From the NCBI GenBank assembly GCA_910588135.1, contig CAJUOT010000033.1, forward strand, positions 1 to 30,370: DNA of 30,370 bases, read 5' to 3'. Origin of the DNA: an uncultured Oscillospiraceae bacterium. Lineage in GTDB: Bacteria > Bacillota > Clostridia > Oscillospirales > Oscillospiraceae. The notes beneath the pieces are model-generated. The model worked only from the letters and a program-made list of their open reading frames with translations. It was not told the DNA's origin and made no database searches. Of the stretch, positions 15,787 to 23,688 are shown piece after piece. The position numbers and the translations under genes were made by a program. Numbering within the stretch: the stretch's first letter is position 1; each line of letters starts with the position of its first letter.

Positions 15787-17015
15787 TCCGCTCACTGCGC
15801 CGGAAATTTATCCTGATCGCCATGGCGTCCCTGGTTGGAACGATGGTGGTCCTCTGCACGGCCATCGGCATCGGCAACTACTGCATCAACACCAACCGGG
15901 TGGATCACGCCATCGCCCTCCTGCGGCAGAATGGAGGGCGGTTCCTGCCTCCCGCCCCACGTTTTGATCCCTCAAATTTCGACTTTCAGATCACCCCGGA
16001 AACCCCCTTTGAAACACGGTATTTCATCGTTGAGCTTACCGCCCAAAAGGAAATCCGGTCCGTCGCGTTAGACCATATCGCCGCGCTGGACCGTCAGACC
16101 GTGGTGGATATCGTCAGCCAGATCATAGATACCGGAGCGAACCGGGGATATGTTGGCTATTACCGCTTCGGTGTGTTCCCGGATGAAGGCGGCGGGAATA
16201 CCATCATCGCTCTGGACTGTTTCCTGCAGCTTCAATCCACCGACAATACGCTGCGTGTCACGGGCGTCATATTTCTGGTCTGTGTCTCAATCGTTTTTAT
16301 TCTGCTGCTCTTTTTGTCCAAGCGGGCGATTCAGCCCTTTGTTGACAATCTGGAGCGGCAGCGGCAGTTTGTCACTGATGCCTCCCATGAGCTGAAAACG
16401 CCGCTGGCCATTCTGTCGGCGGATATGGGGCTGCTGGAAGACACCTACGGAGAGGACAAGTGGCTGGAGAGCGCAAAATCTCAAATCACCCGGTTAGACA
16501 GGCTTATCAAAAATCTGGTGGAGTTGGCCCGCACCGAGGAGACGGTCAAAGAGGACGCGGTGGAAATATTTTCGATCAGCGAGATTGCCCACGCCAGCGC
16601 GGACGCCTTTCAGCCGCTGGCTGAAGCGGATGGAAAATCGCTGGAAGCGGAGATCACGGATGGGATTTTTATAAAGGGCGTCCAGGACAATTTCTTTCGC
16701 CTGTTTTCCATCCTGCTGGACAACGCAGTCAAGTATTGCGACCCGGAGGGCGCGATCCGGCTCTGTGTATCTCATCGGGGGCGAAACATCTGTATTGTCG
16801 TATCCAACCCCTGCGCCGGAGTAAACACAGCGCAGCTTCCCCGGTACTTTGACCGTTTTTACCGGGCGGATTCCTCCCGCGCCCGCTCCACTGGAGGCTA
16901 CGGGATCGGGCTGTCTACCGCAAAAGCCATTGTTGTCCGGCACAAGGGCCGCATTTCCAGCCACTATACAAATGGCATAATCACCTTTACCGCTGTAATC
17001 CCGCACACAAGCTGA
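15783..17015 (+). CDS. Sensor histidine kinase of the two-component pair
   Basis: A 410-residue membrane kinase. TM1 (FILIAMASLVGTMVVLCTAIGIG) lies at about residues 9-32. An extracytoplasmic domain of about 120 residues and TM2 (VIFLVCVSIVFILLLFL) follow. His202 in SHELKTPLAI is the phosphorylation site. The ATPase domain has an N box (ILLDNAVKYCDPEG) and a GYGIGLSTAKAI glycine motif; the usual DNGxG box is replaced by SNPCAGVN, a variation common in this Clostridia kinase group. The partner is the regulator encoded immediately upstream. The signal is unknown; phosphate or envelope status would suit the polyphosphate neighbour. Confidence 0.92.
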   Translation: MIRSLRRKFILIAMASLVGTMVVLCTAIGIGNYCINTNRVDHAIALLRQNGGRFLPPAPRFDPSNFDFQITPETPFETRYFIVELTAQKEIRSVALDHIAALDRQTVVDIVSQIIDTGANRGYVGYYRFGVFPDEGGGNTIIALDCFLQLQSTDNTLRVTGVIFLVCVSIVFILLLFLSKRAIQPFVDNLERQRQFVTDASHELKTPLAILSADMGLLEDTYGEDKWLESAKSQITRLDRLIKNLVELARTEETVKEDAVEIFSISEIAHASADAFQPLAEADGKSLEAEITDGIFIKGVQDNFFRLFSILLDNAVKYCDPEGAIRLCVSHRGRNICIVVSNPCAGVNTAQLPRYFDRFYRADSSRARSTGGYGIGLSTAKAIVVRHKGRISSHYTNGIITFTAVIPHTS

Positions 17016-17121
17016 CACTCTGCAGCTCTGCCTGCCGCCCGGCAAAAGCGCTGCGGTTTGGTCTCAAAAAGGAGGCCATTCAGCGCCTCACGGCCTCATG
17101 CTGCTGGAGCCGGCCGGCCAA

Positions 17122-18054
17122 TCACAGCCCCAGCAGCCTGGCGGAATTGCGGTAAAACACCTTGTCCGCCATGACGGGGTCGCCGGCAAACGCCTCCTCG
17201 CAGGCCGCTACCGACTGCGTGATGCCGTCGAAGGGGTAGTCGGTGGCAAACAGGATCTTATCCTCGCCGAACAGTTCCACAAGCCGGCGCATGACTTCGG
17301 CGTTTTTGAACGAGGTGTCCGTGTAGACGTTTTTCCAGCCGTGCTTCCCCACCGCCTCGGCCAGCTGCTCGTACTCCCAGCCGCAGTCGCCGCCCGCGTG
17401 GGCCGGAATCAGGACGTAGTCCGGATAGCGTTCGATGAGGTCCAGCATATAGTGAAGCTCTCCGTATTCCTTGGGCGCCAGCGCCTGATAGCGGCTCCCC
17501 GGTTTATAGTAATCGTTGATGCCGCAATGGGCTGTGACCGGCAGGCCCAGCTCGCCGAACACCTCGACGGCCGCATAGGTGCGCTCGTCCGTCAGGGGGA
17601 CGTTCTGCAGGATGGGGTGCAGCTTCAGTCCCTTTGCGCCCAGGGCGATGTCCCTGCGCAGCTTGCGCGCCATCTCCGGGATGGGAAGCCGGAAGTCCGC
17701 GCTGGTGAATGGGATGATCCGCGGCTCCAGCTTCGAGGCGGCCAGGGCTTCCTCAAAGCTGGAGTTGGGCATGACCGGCAGCGACACCGCGTAATCAATG
17801 CCGTTTGCATCCAGCGCCTGGCGGGTCGCCTCCAAGCTGCCGTACTCCCAGGTGCGCAGCTGTCCGGCGTCAATCAGGATATTCTGTTCCTCCTGATTTT
17901 CCGTCACCAGCGCCCGGCTGTAGCGGTCCCGGGCCAGCTCCTCAAACGGGTCCTGATAGGGGGGAAATTTCAGCGGCGGGTGAAATATGATGTTTCTGCT
18001 GTCGTGGAAAATATCCCCCAGATGCGTGTGGAAGTCAATGATCCTTCGTTTCAT
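17122..18054 (-). CDS. Amidohydrolase family (PF04909-type) enzyme
   Basis: A 310-residue TIM-barrel metal-dependent hydrolase or decarboxylase. Visible motifs are DFHTHLGD at the N-terminus (metal-binding HxH), the GLKLHP strand, TAHCG with a metal His, IPAHAGG and a late LFATDYPFDG carrying the catalytic Asp. There is no signal peptide, so it is cytosolic. It ends the second sugar operon, 95 bases after the kinase gene and beyond a hairpin, so it is probably made at a lower level. It may remove an amide or carboxyl group from the imported compound. The family alone does not fix the reaction; this is not a NagA-type deacetylase. Confidence 0.85.
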   Translation of the reverse strand: MKRRIIDFHTHLGDIFHDSRNIIFHPPLKFPPYQDPFEELARDRYSRALVTENQEEQNILIDAGQLRTWEYGSLEATRQALDANGIDYAVSLPVMPNSSFEEALAASKLEPRIIPFTSADFRLPIPEMARKLRRDIALGAKGLKLHPILQNVPLTDERTYAAVEVFGELGLPVTAHCGINDYYKPGSRYQALAPKEYGELHYMLDLIERYPDYVLIPAHAGGDCGWEYEQLAEAVGKHGWKNVYTDTSFKNAEVMRRLVELFGEDKILFATDYPFDGITQSVAACEEAFAGDPVMADKVFYRNSARLLGL

Positions 18055-18084
18055 AAAAAGCCCCCCTGAATGGATGAATAAAAC

Positions 18085-18110
18085 AGGCGCCCCGGGCTGC
18101 CGGGGCGCCT
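18085..18110 (-). terminator. Hairpin terminator between kinase and amidohydrolase genes
   Basis: An 11-base perfect stem (18085-18095 with 18100-18110) is followed on the minus strand by GTTTTATTC. It lies within the operon, 40 bases after the kinase stop, so partial termination is likely. Confidence 0.75.
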
Positions 18111-18149
18111 TGATTTGAAAACATTTCGAACGAACCGCCTGCCACAGTC

Positions 18150-19091
18150 TTACTCGTGCGCGCCGTCCGCCAGATAGGCCAGGGACATGCGGCAGGCCCC
18201 CATTGCCGCGTCCTCCTGCGCAATCCGGACATCCGCGTTGGCGTACTTGTTCCGCATCAGATTCCGGAATTCTGAAAAATGCAGGCGGCTTTTCACAATC
18301 GCGCTGCCCCAGGCGCCGATGCGGAAGGCGGGCAGCTTATCAAGCCCCAGCCGCCGTATCACCACATCGCCCAGGGCAAATGTGTGCCGGGCCGCATCCC
18401 GCAGAATCTCCGCCGCATATTGGTCGCCCTGTTCCGCCGCCCGGTCGACCAGCTGCGTCAGGCCGGGATCATGCCAGCAATTGTGCTCAATGTCGATGCA
18501 GATGCCGATCAGATCTTCGCTCTTTTCGATATGCAGCGCTTCATTCAGCAGCCCGCTCAGCGGCGAAGGCCGCACCCGCCGGTCCAGCAGCAGGCTCATG
18601 TGGTACAGAGCCTTGCGGGCGATCCAGGTGCCCGAGCCGTCGTCGCCAAAAATGCACGGCGGCCAGCCCCCGCAGCGCGCCGTCTCGCCATTTTCGTTGC
18701 GGCCATAGGCGATGGAGCCGGTCCCGGCGATCACCACCGCCCCGACGCCGCCGGTCACAGCAAATTGGGCCACCTGCGCGTCGTTGACGCAGAGCACCGG
18801 GCACATGAAGCCCGGCAGGCTCCCATAGATTCCGTTCACCACATTCTGGTCCCGCTGGGAGTCCAGTCCGGTGGTTCCACAGACCATGCAGGCGCAGTCC
18901 TCCCGCCTGCCCCCAAAGCGGGCCAGGCATTTGTCAATATTGTCGTTGACGCGGCGCAGAACCTCGGCATATTCAAAGCGGTAGTGCCCGGCCGGCTGCC
19001 CGGTATAGGCGGCCAGCGGTTCGCCGTCCATCGCACAGGCACGCACCAGATACTTGGTGCCTCCGCTGTCTATGCCCAAAACATACTTCAT
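18150..19091 (-). CDS. BadF/BadG family sugar kinase (N-acetylglucosamine kinase-like)
   Basis: A 313-residue ASKHA-fold kinase. The phosphate-1 motif GIDSGGTKYLV opens the protein. A central VVIAGTGSIAYG motif binds ATP phosphates, followed by FGDDGSGTWIARKAL, characteristic of BadF/GlcNAc-kinase proteins. Such enzymes phosphorylate amino sugars at the expense of ATP. The start at 19091 has GGGAG at 8 bases; an ATG at 19106 is only the overlap with the upstream stop. It follows directly after the SIS-domain gene. Context suggests phosphorylation of the imported sugar before the SIS enzyme acts. Confidence 0.9.
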   Translation of the reverse strand: MKYVLGIDSGGTKYLVRACAMDGEPLAAYTGQPAGHYRFEYAEVLRRVNDNIDKCLARFGGRREDCACMVCGTTGLDSQRDQNVVNGIYGSLPGFMCPVLCVNDAQVAQFAVTGGVGAVVIAGTGSIAYGRNENGETARCGGWPPCIFGDDGSGTWIARKALYHMSLLLDRRVRPSPLSGLLNEALHIEKSEDLIGICIDIEHNCWHDPGLTQLVDRAAEQGDQYAAEILRDAARHTFALGDVVIRRLGLDKLPAFRIGAWGSAIVKSRLHFSEFRNLMRNKYANADVRIAQEDAAMGACRMSLAYLADGAHE

Positions 19092-19105
19092 CGCGGCGTC
19101 TCCCA

Positions 19106-20185
19106 TCAGCGGCCGTTGTCGTATTTGGTGGGGCAGCAGCTGGTGTACCGGTCATAGGTGGGCGAGCCCTCGTCAAGCTCCAGAATCTGCGGCACCCTGG
19201 CCGCCAGCAGCTGCGGCGCCAGCACCGCCTCAAACGGGCGGGTATGGTCCTGTCCAGTTCGCACCAGCGCCAATGCGCGCGGGTCCTGGGCGCCGGCGTC
19301 CCCGCCGTCCTCCACCACCGGGTAAGCGTACCGGGAAAACTCCGCGTGGCAGCGGGCCAGCTCCACCATGCGCCGCCGTTCCTGGGCATCGCCGCCAATG
19401 TAGAAGATACCGCCCAGGCGGCTGTCCGTCAGGATGATCGGGCCGTGGAGGTACTCCTCGAACTCAAAGCTCATGGCGGGAACCTTGATGGTTTCCAGAA
19501 TCTTCAGGCAACCCTCCCGGGCGGCCGCGCTGTCTCCGCCGGTCCCCACCAGAACATACTTCTGAATCTGGGTGAGCTCCTCTTTATTGCGCTCAAACCA
19601 CTGCTCGGTCCGCGCAAGGTTTTCGCGCATATTTTCCACCGCTGTGTACAGTAGCGCGATCTTCTCCCCGTAAAGCGGCCGGCTGATCCGCCCGCTGGCA
19701 AGGGCCGCTTCCAGCGCGCACAGATACAGGCACAGCACCGACGAGGTGTAGCCGACGGTCTTGGGGCCAGCCTTCTCCTCTCCGCAGCCGATGGTCATAT
19801 GGTGGGCGGCCCTGCACTGGATCTCGCAGCGCTCCTCCCCGGTAATGCAGATGGACGGCGTTTTTTGCAGGCGCTCCATGGCCTGAAGCGTGTTGGTGGA
19901 GGAGCCCCCCTGGGACAGAAACACCACCAGCGGCCGCTGGCCCCGCAGCTCGGCCACCCGTGAGGAGGCGGCCGTCTGCACATCCATGTTCAGGATCTGC
20001 TCCAGATAGGGGGCTGCCGCCTGCTCCGCATTCAGCGACGTGCCGCTGCCCACCAGGTAGATCCTGTCGGGCCGGCAGGCGCAGAACAGCTCGGTGAAGG
20101 GCCGCACCTGCTCTTCCCGCCCGTCCAGAATCCGCTTTAACACATCCGGCTGGCTTTTCCAATATTCATACATATGGTTCTCCAT
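19106..20185 (-). CDS. SIS-domain sugar-phosphate enzyme (AgaS/FrlB-like)
   Basis: A 359-residue cytosolic protein with two SIS domains, as in sugar isomerases, glucosamine-6-phosphate synthase isomerase halves and fructosamine-6-phosphate deglycases. The first domain has YLVGSGTSLNAEQAA and VVFLSQGGSSTNTL (phosphosugar-binding Ser run). The second has YVLVGTGGDSAAAREG and an FEFEEYLHGPIILTD block containing the catalytic Glu and His region typical of the deaminase/deglycase group. The ATG at 20185 has AAGGAG at 10 bases; the open frame to 20638 is a shadow of the permease gene. It lies between permease and kinase genes. Deglycation or deamination/isomerisation of the phosphorylated sugar is inference. 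Confidence 0.88.
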   Translation of the reverse strand: MENHMYEYWKSQPDVLKRILDGREEQVRPFTELFCACRPDRIYLVGSGTSLNAEQAAAPYLEQILNMDVQTAASSRVAELRGQRPLVVFLSQGGSSTNTLQAMERLQKTPSICITGEERCEIQCRAAHHMTIGCGEEKAGPKTVGYTSSVLCLYLCALEAALASGRISRPLYGEKIALLYTAVENMRENLARTEQWFERNKEELTQIQKYVLVGTGGDSAAAREGCLKILETIKVPAMSFEFEEYLHGPIILTDSRLGGIFYIGGDAQERRRMVELARCHAEFSRYAYPVVEDGGDAGAQDPRALALVRTGQDHTRPFEAVLAPQLLAARVPQILELDEGSPTYDRYTSCCPTKYDNGR

Positions 20186-20211
20186 AATCTGCTTTCTCCT
20201 TTTTCTCACGT

Positions 20212-21039
20212 TCAGCCCTTCAGGCCGGAGGTGGCGATACCCTCCACGATATACTTCTGGAAGAACAGGTAGACCAGCACCGGAGGAAGCCCGCTGATCA
20301 GCATGGCCGCGATTTTCACGCGTCCCTCCAGCCAGGAGCCGTCGCCCAGCAGGCCGGACACCAGAACGCTGACCGGCTTCCAGTTGGTGCCCGCCACCAG
20401 GGTGGGCCACAAAAAGGAGCCCCACACCTGCATGAACTGGATCACGGTCACGGTCAGAAGCGGCGTGGCCATCAGCGGCAGGACAACCCGCAGAAACACC
20501 GTGAAATGCCCGGCGCCGTCGATCTCCGCGGCCTCCACCAGCTCCCGGGGAATGCTTTCCAGAAACTGCTTGATGATAAACACCGCAAACGCGGAGGGAA
20601 TGGAGGGAATGGCCAGACCGATCAGGGTGTCGCTCCACCCCAGGTTGAACACAAACCGGTACAGCGGGATGATATAGGTGATCATGGGCAGCATCATGCT
20701 GGACAGAATCACCACAAAAATCACGTTATGGCCGGGAAAGCGAAAGCAGGCCAGCTCATACGCGGCCAGCGAGGAGACGAGCAGCATACCCACAATGGTC
20801 ACGCTGACATATACCAGCGTTTGCAGAATGGACGCCGTCAGCCCGGTCTGTTCCAGCGCATCCCGGATGTTTCCCACACCTGCCGAGAAGGAGTTCGGAA
20901 AAAAGGTGGAGACCATGCCGCGGTCGGGCGTGGAAAAAGTGACGCTGATCAGCTGCGTAAACGGCAGCAGGCACACCACCAGCCAGAGCAGCGCCACAAC
21001 CCAGATAAAAATCCTGGCCCCCGGCGAACTTGGTTTCAT
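20212..21039 (-). CDS. Sugar ABC permease (MalG-like), second operon
   Basis: A 275-residue CUT1 permease with six hydrophobic helices. The EAA loop reads VEAAEIDGAGHFTVFLRVVLP, and the C-terminus has VYLFFQKYIVEGIATSGLKG, the family signature. GGAGG lies 10 bases upstream of the ATG, and the gene is 15 bases downstream of its MalF-like partner. The downstream SIS and kinase genes point to an amino sugar or glycated amine substrate. Confidence 0.93.
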   Translation of the reverse strand: MKPSSPGARIFIWVVALLWLVVCLLPFTQLISVTFSTPDRGMVSTFFPNSFSAGVGNIRDALEQTGLTASILQTLVYVSVTIVGMLLVSSLAAYELACFRFPGHNVIFVVILSSMMLPMITYIIPLYRFVFNLGWSDTLIGLAIPSIPSAFAVFIIKQFLESIPRELVEAAEIDGAGHFTVFLRVVLPLMATPLLTVTVIQFMQVWGSFLWPTLVAGTNWKPVSVLVSGLLGDGSWLEGRVKIAAMLISGLPPVLVYLFFQKYIVEGIATSGLKG

Positions 21040-21054
21040 TTCAGCTGCACCTCC

Positions 21055-22032
21055 TCAGTTTTCCCTGTTCTTGCGGTTGCGGTAGACGATTTGGGCCAGC
21101 GTGATGACAAAAATGACCGCCATGAGCACAAAGCCCTCGGCGCAGGCCCGGCCCAGGTTTCCCTCCTTGCCGGAATAGACGTTGCCCACGATCTCCATGA
21201 CCGGGTAGCTGGCAAACGCCCGTTTGCCGCCAATGACACCCACCGCGCTGGAATTGGACAGAACCCACGGAATGTCGTAGGTCTGGATGGCGCCGATGAA
21301 ACAGTTGACAATCACAAAGAACAGCACCGGCTCCAGCTGGGGCAGCGTGATGTGCACCCACTGCTGGAACGTGCCCGCGCCGTCCACCCTGGCGGCCTCA
21401 TACAGTTCCGGAGGGATGTTCTTCATGCCCGCGGTCAGGATAATCATGTTGAAGCCAATGGCGCGCCAAAGGTCGATCATGATCAGCAACGCCGTGAAAT
21501 AGCCGGGCGTCAGCCGCCAGGTGACACCCTCGCCAATGCCGATCCGGGCAAGCAGCACAGCCACCAGGCCGGTGTCGGCGCTCATCAGCCACAGCCAGAC
21601 GCCGGTGGCCAGAAAGAAGGGCGCCACATAGGGCATAAAAAACGCGCCGCGGAACAAGTTGTGCAGACGGCCGCGGAACTGGTCGATCACCAGGGAGATC
21701 AGCGTTGCAAACAGCAGGTTGAGCGGCACCACCAGCGCCACGAACACAGCCAGGTTTTTCAGCGATGTCAGAAAGCGCTGGCCCTGCTGCGTACCCGGGC
21801 TGAGCACGGTCAGGAAGTTTTCCAGCCCTACAAAGTGCGCCTCGGTATTCAGCCGCGTGGACCAGTCAAAAAAGCTCATGACCAGGCCGTACACCATCGG
21901 CCATAAGATAAACACTCCAAAAAAGATCAGGAACGGCGCAAGCCCCAGGTAATGCTTTCCATACTTTCGCAGGAAGCTCCTGACGCGGGACCGGCCGGAC
22001 GCCGGCTGTATCCGGCGTATTTGCGCTGCCAT
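21055..22032 (-). CDS. Sugar ABC permease (MalF-like), second operon
   Basis: A 325-residue CUT1 permease. A basic N-terminus precedes the first helix (GLAPFLIFFGVFILWPMVYG), and six helices are expected. The ATPase-docking loop is YEAARVDGAGTFQQWVHITLP. A GTG one codon upstream is in frame, but the ATG at 22032 fits AGGTG better. A strong stem-loop separates it from the binding-protein gene. No ATPase is encoded in the operon. Confidence 0.93.
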   Translation of the reverse strand: MAAQIRRIQPASGRSRVRSFLRKYGKHYLGLAPFLIFFGVFILWPMVYGLVMSFFDWSTRLNTEAHFVGLENFLTVLSPGTQQGQRFLTSLKNLAVFVALVVPLNLLFATLISLVIDQFRGRLHNLFRGAFFMPYVAPFFLATGVWLWLMSADTGLVAVLLARIGIGEGVTWRLTPGYFTALLIMIDLWRAIGFNMIILTAGMKNIPPELYEAARVDGAGTFQQWVHITLPQLEPVLFFVIVNCFIGAIQTYDIPWVLSNSSAVGVIGGKRAFASYPVMEIVGNVYSGKEGNLGRACAEGFVLMAVIFVITLAQIVYRNRKNREN

Positions 22033-22062
22033 CACACACCTCGCTTTCTTTCTCTGGACGCG

Positions 22063-22090
22063 GGGCGCGCGGCTGCAGGGCCGCGCGCCC
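22063..22090 (-). terminator. Intercistronic stem-loop after the second binding-protein gene
   Basis: A perfect 11-base stem (22063-22073 with 22080-22090) with a 6-base loop and no U tract. Same position and style as the hairpin at 8977-8999 in the first sugar operon. Confidence 0.7.
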
Positions 22091-22101
22091 GCCTTTCGGC
22101 C

Positions 22102-23412
22102 TTACGCGTTTTCGTTGATCGCCTGAATGGACTGCTCCGCGGCGGCCTTCACGTCGGTGATGCTGCCATCCCACAGGCCGAACATGGAATCCGCGCAGCC
22201 GGTCTCCCACATGATGTCGCAGCGGAACGGCACGGCCTGGTTGACGCAGTTGTTCACGATCTCATTACATACGCCCAGCAGCCAGGGAGCCGCGGGGTCG
22301 CTGGCGATCTCGTCCATCGCCGCATTGTTCATCACAGGACGGCCCATCTCGCGGCAGAAGGTCTTGATCTGCTCGGTGTCCGTGATATACATCAGGAACC
22401 CGGCCGCGGCGGCGTTCCTGCCCTCGTCGCCGCTGTCCACAACGCCCAGCCACTCATTGCCATAGGAGGCGCTGTACGGGCCCCCCTCCACCTGGGAGGG
22501 CATGGGGATCGCATCATAGCGGAACTCGCTGTTTGCCCCTGCCGCCGCCTCCAGATTGGGGTTCAGGAACGGGCCGTGGACGGTGAAGGCCAGCTTGTTC
22601 TGGGTAAATGCGTCGGTGGCCGCCTGATCCAGGAACGTGTAGGCGGCGGAGTAGGGCCCCACCTGCTTGAGGATCTCATAGCCGGGCTCCAGCGCCCCAG
22701 CCGTGATGGTGGTGGCGCCGTTTTCCCAGCCAACCTGGAGATCCGGGTTGCCGCAGACAAACGCGCTGGTCACCCAGTCGCTGGCGGTCAGGTTGGGCAG
22801 CGCGTCATAGCCGTTCTGCTTCACGGTCTCAAACTGGGCCATCAGCTCGTCTATGGTGGCGGGGCGCACCGAGGTATCAATGCCGCACGCCTCCAGCACG
22901 GTCAGGTTGCGGTACAGAATCTGGCAGTTCGCCGTAAAGGGCAGCCCCCAGAGCGTGCCCTCCGGGTTGGTGCTCAGGTCTTTCATCGCGTCCGCGTTCA
23001 GGGCATTTTTATACGCGTCCGGCGCGGTATCGTAGTAGGACTTCAGGTTGAGGATATTGGCGCTCTCCACGATCCGCTTGGCGTTCAAAAACTGGATGGC
23101 AAACATATCCGGCAGAGAGCCGCCCGCCATAAAGCCGGAGACAATCTCGGTGTCTGGCTTGCCCACAAACGTGATGCTTTTGACCTCTGGGTGCTGGGCG
23201 ACGTACTCATCCGCCCACGTGTTGAAAATCTCGGCCGCAGTACCCACCGTCCAGTCCTGGAACAGCCACATCGTCAGATCATAGCCGTCCTTGCTGCCTT
23301 TGGACGGCTCACCGCCGCTTACCCCCGGCGACGCACCACTGGGCGCGCCGGAACAGGCGCACAGGCTGAGGGCAAATACCATCGCGAGCAGCAGACTTAC
23401 TAATTTTTTCAT
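22102..23412 (-). CDS. Sugar-type solute-binding lipoprotein, second operon
   Basis: A 436-residue family 1 extracellular binding protein. The signal peptide MKKLVSLLLAMVFALSLCAC has a lipobox ending in the lipidated Cys. Mature motifs include LTMWLFQDWTVGTAAEIFNTW and SYGNEWLGVVDSGDEGRNAAAAGFLMYI, as in CUT1 proteins. GAGGTGAAAAGGA precedes the ATG. It is the first gene of a six-gene unit: binding protein, two permeases, SIS enzyme, kinase, amidohydrolase. Its promoter carries a site shared with the flavin oxidoreductase gene across the MalT-like regulator. Confidence 0.92.
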   Translation of the reverse strand: MKKLVSLLLAMVFALSLCACSGAPSGASPGVSGGEPSKGSKDGYDLTMWLFQDWTVGTAAEIFNTWADEYVAQHPEVKSITFVGKPDTEIVSGFMAGGSLPDMFAIQFLNAKRIVESANILNLKSYYDTAPDAYKNALNADAMKDLSTNPEGTLWGLPFTANCQILYRNLTVLEACGIDTSVRPATIDELMAQFETVKQNGYDALPNLTASDWVTSAFVCGNPDLQVGWENGATTITAGALEPGYEILKQVGPYSAAYTFLDQAATDAFTQNKLAFTVHGPFLNPNLEAAAGANSEFRYDAIPMPSQVEGGPYSASYGNEWLGVVDSGDEGRNAAAAGFLMYITDTEQIKTFCREMGRPVMNNAAMDEIASDPAAPWLLGVCNEIVNNCVNQAVPFRCDIMWETGCADSMFGLWDGSITDVKAAAEQSIQAINENA

Positions 23413-23529
23413 TCCTTTTCACCTCGTCTTAATATTTTGAGCTTCCCGGAAAAGCACAATCCATAATTGGCGATTTCGCACAGGTATTTTCCACTGTCCG
23501 CATAAAATATTGTGCGTTATCTTGCTTTC

Positions 23530-23535
23530 ATTATA
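23530..23535 (-). promoter_or_regulatory. -10 box of the second sugar operon
   Basis: A perfect TATAAT on the minus strand lies 117 bases before the binding-protein start. The sequence at -35 (GGCGGGGGG) bears no resemblance to TTGACA, so activation is likely. Confidence 0.65.
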
Positions 23536-23557
23536 GCGGAGCCTCCCCCCGCCCGAT

Positions 23558-23574
23558 ACTATCACTTGTCATAG
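23558..23574. promoter_or_regulatory. Candidate activator site, sugar-operon copy
   Basis: On the minus strand CTATGACAAGTGATAGT, an imperfect palindrome with CTAT/ATAG ends, 22 bases upstream of the -10 box. It matches the site at 28072-28088 at 12 of 17 positions. The MalT-like regulator encoded between them is the obvious candidate binder. Confidence 0.5.
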
Positions 23575-23631
23575 TTTTTCCCCGCCGCGTCCCCCCTCTC
23601 CTTTTCCGCCTCTGCCCCGCGGATACAAAAA

Positions 23632-23665
23632 GCAGGCCGGCATGGCTTTTGCCATGCCGGCCTGC
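23632..23665 (-). terminator. Intrinsic terminator of the LuxR-family gene
   Basis: A perfect 15-base stem (23632-23646 with 23651-23665), a 4-base loop and TTTTT on the minus strand, 24 bases after the regulator stop. Confidence 0.9.
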
Positions 23666-23688
23666 GCCCGCGGCGCCGCGGGCGGGGG

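Noticed and set aside
17075..17100. GAGGCC/GGCCTC hairpin between the convergent kinase and amidohydrolase genes
   Set aside because: The 6-base stem has a 14-base loop and no U tract, too weak to call a terminator.
20186..20638. N-terminal extension of the SIS-domain frame
   Set aside because: It overlaps the permease gene in another frame, and a good ribosome binding site exists at the 20185 start.
20506..21906. A 466-residue plus-strand open frame
   Set aside because: It is antisense to both permease genes, with His/Gln/Arg bias.
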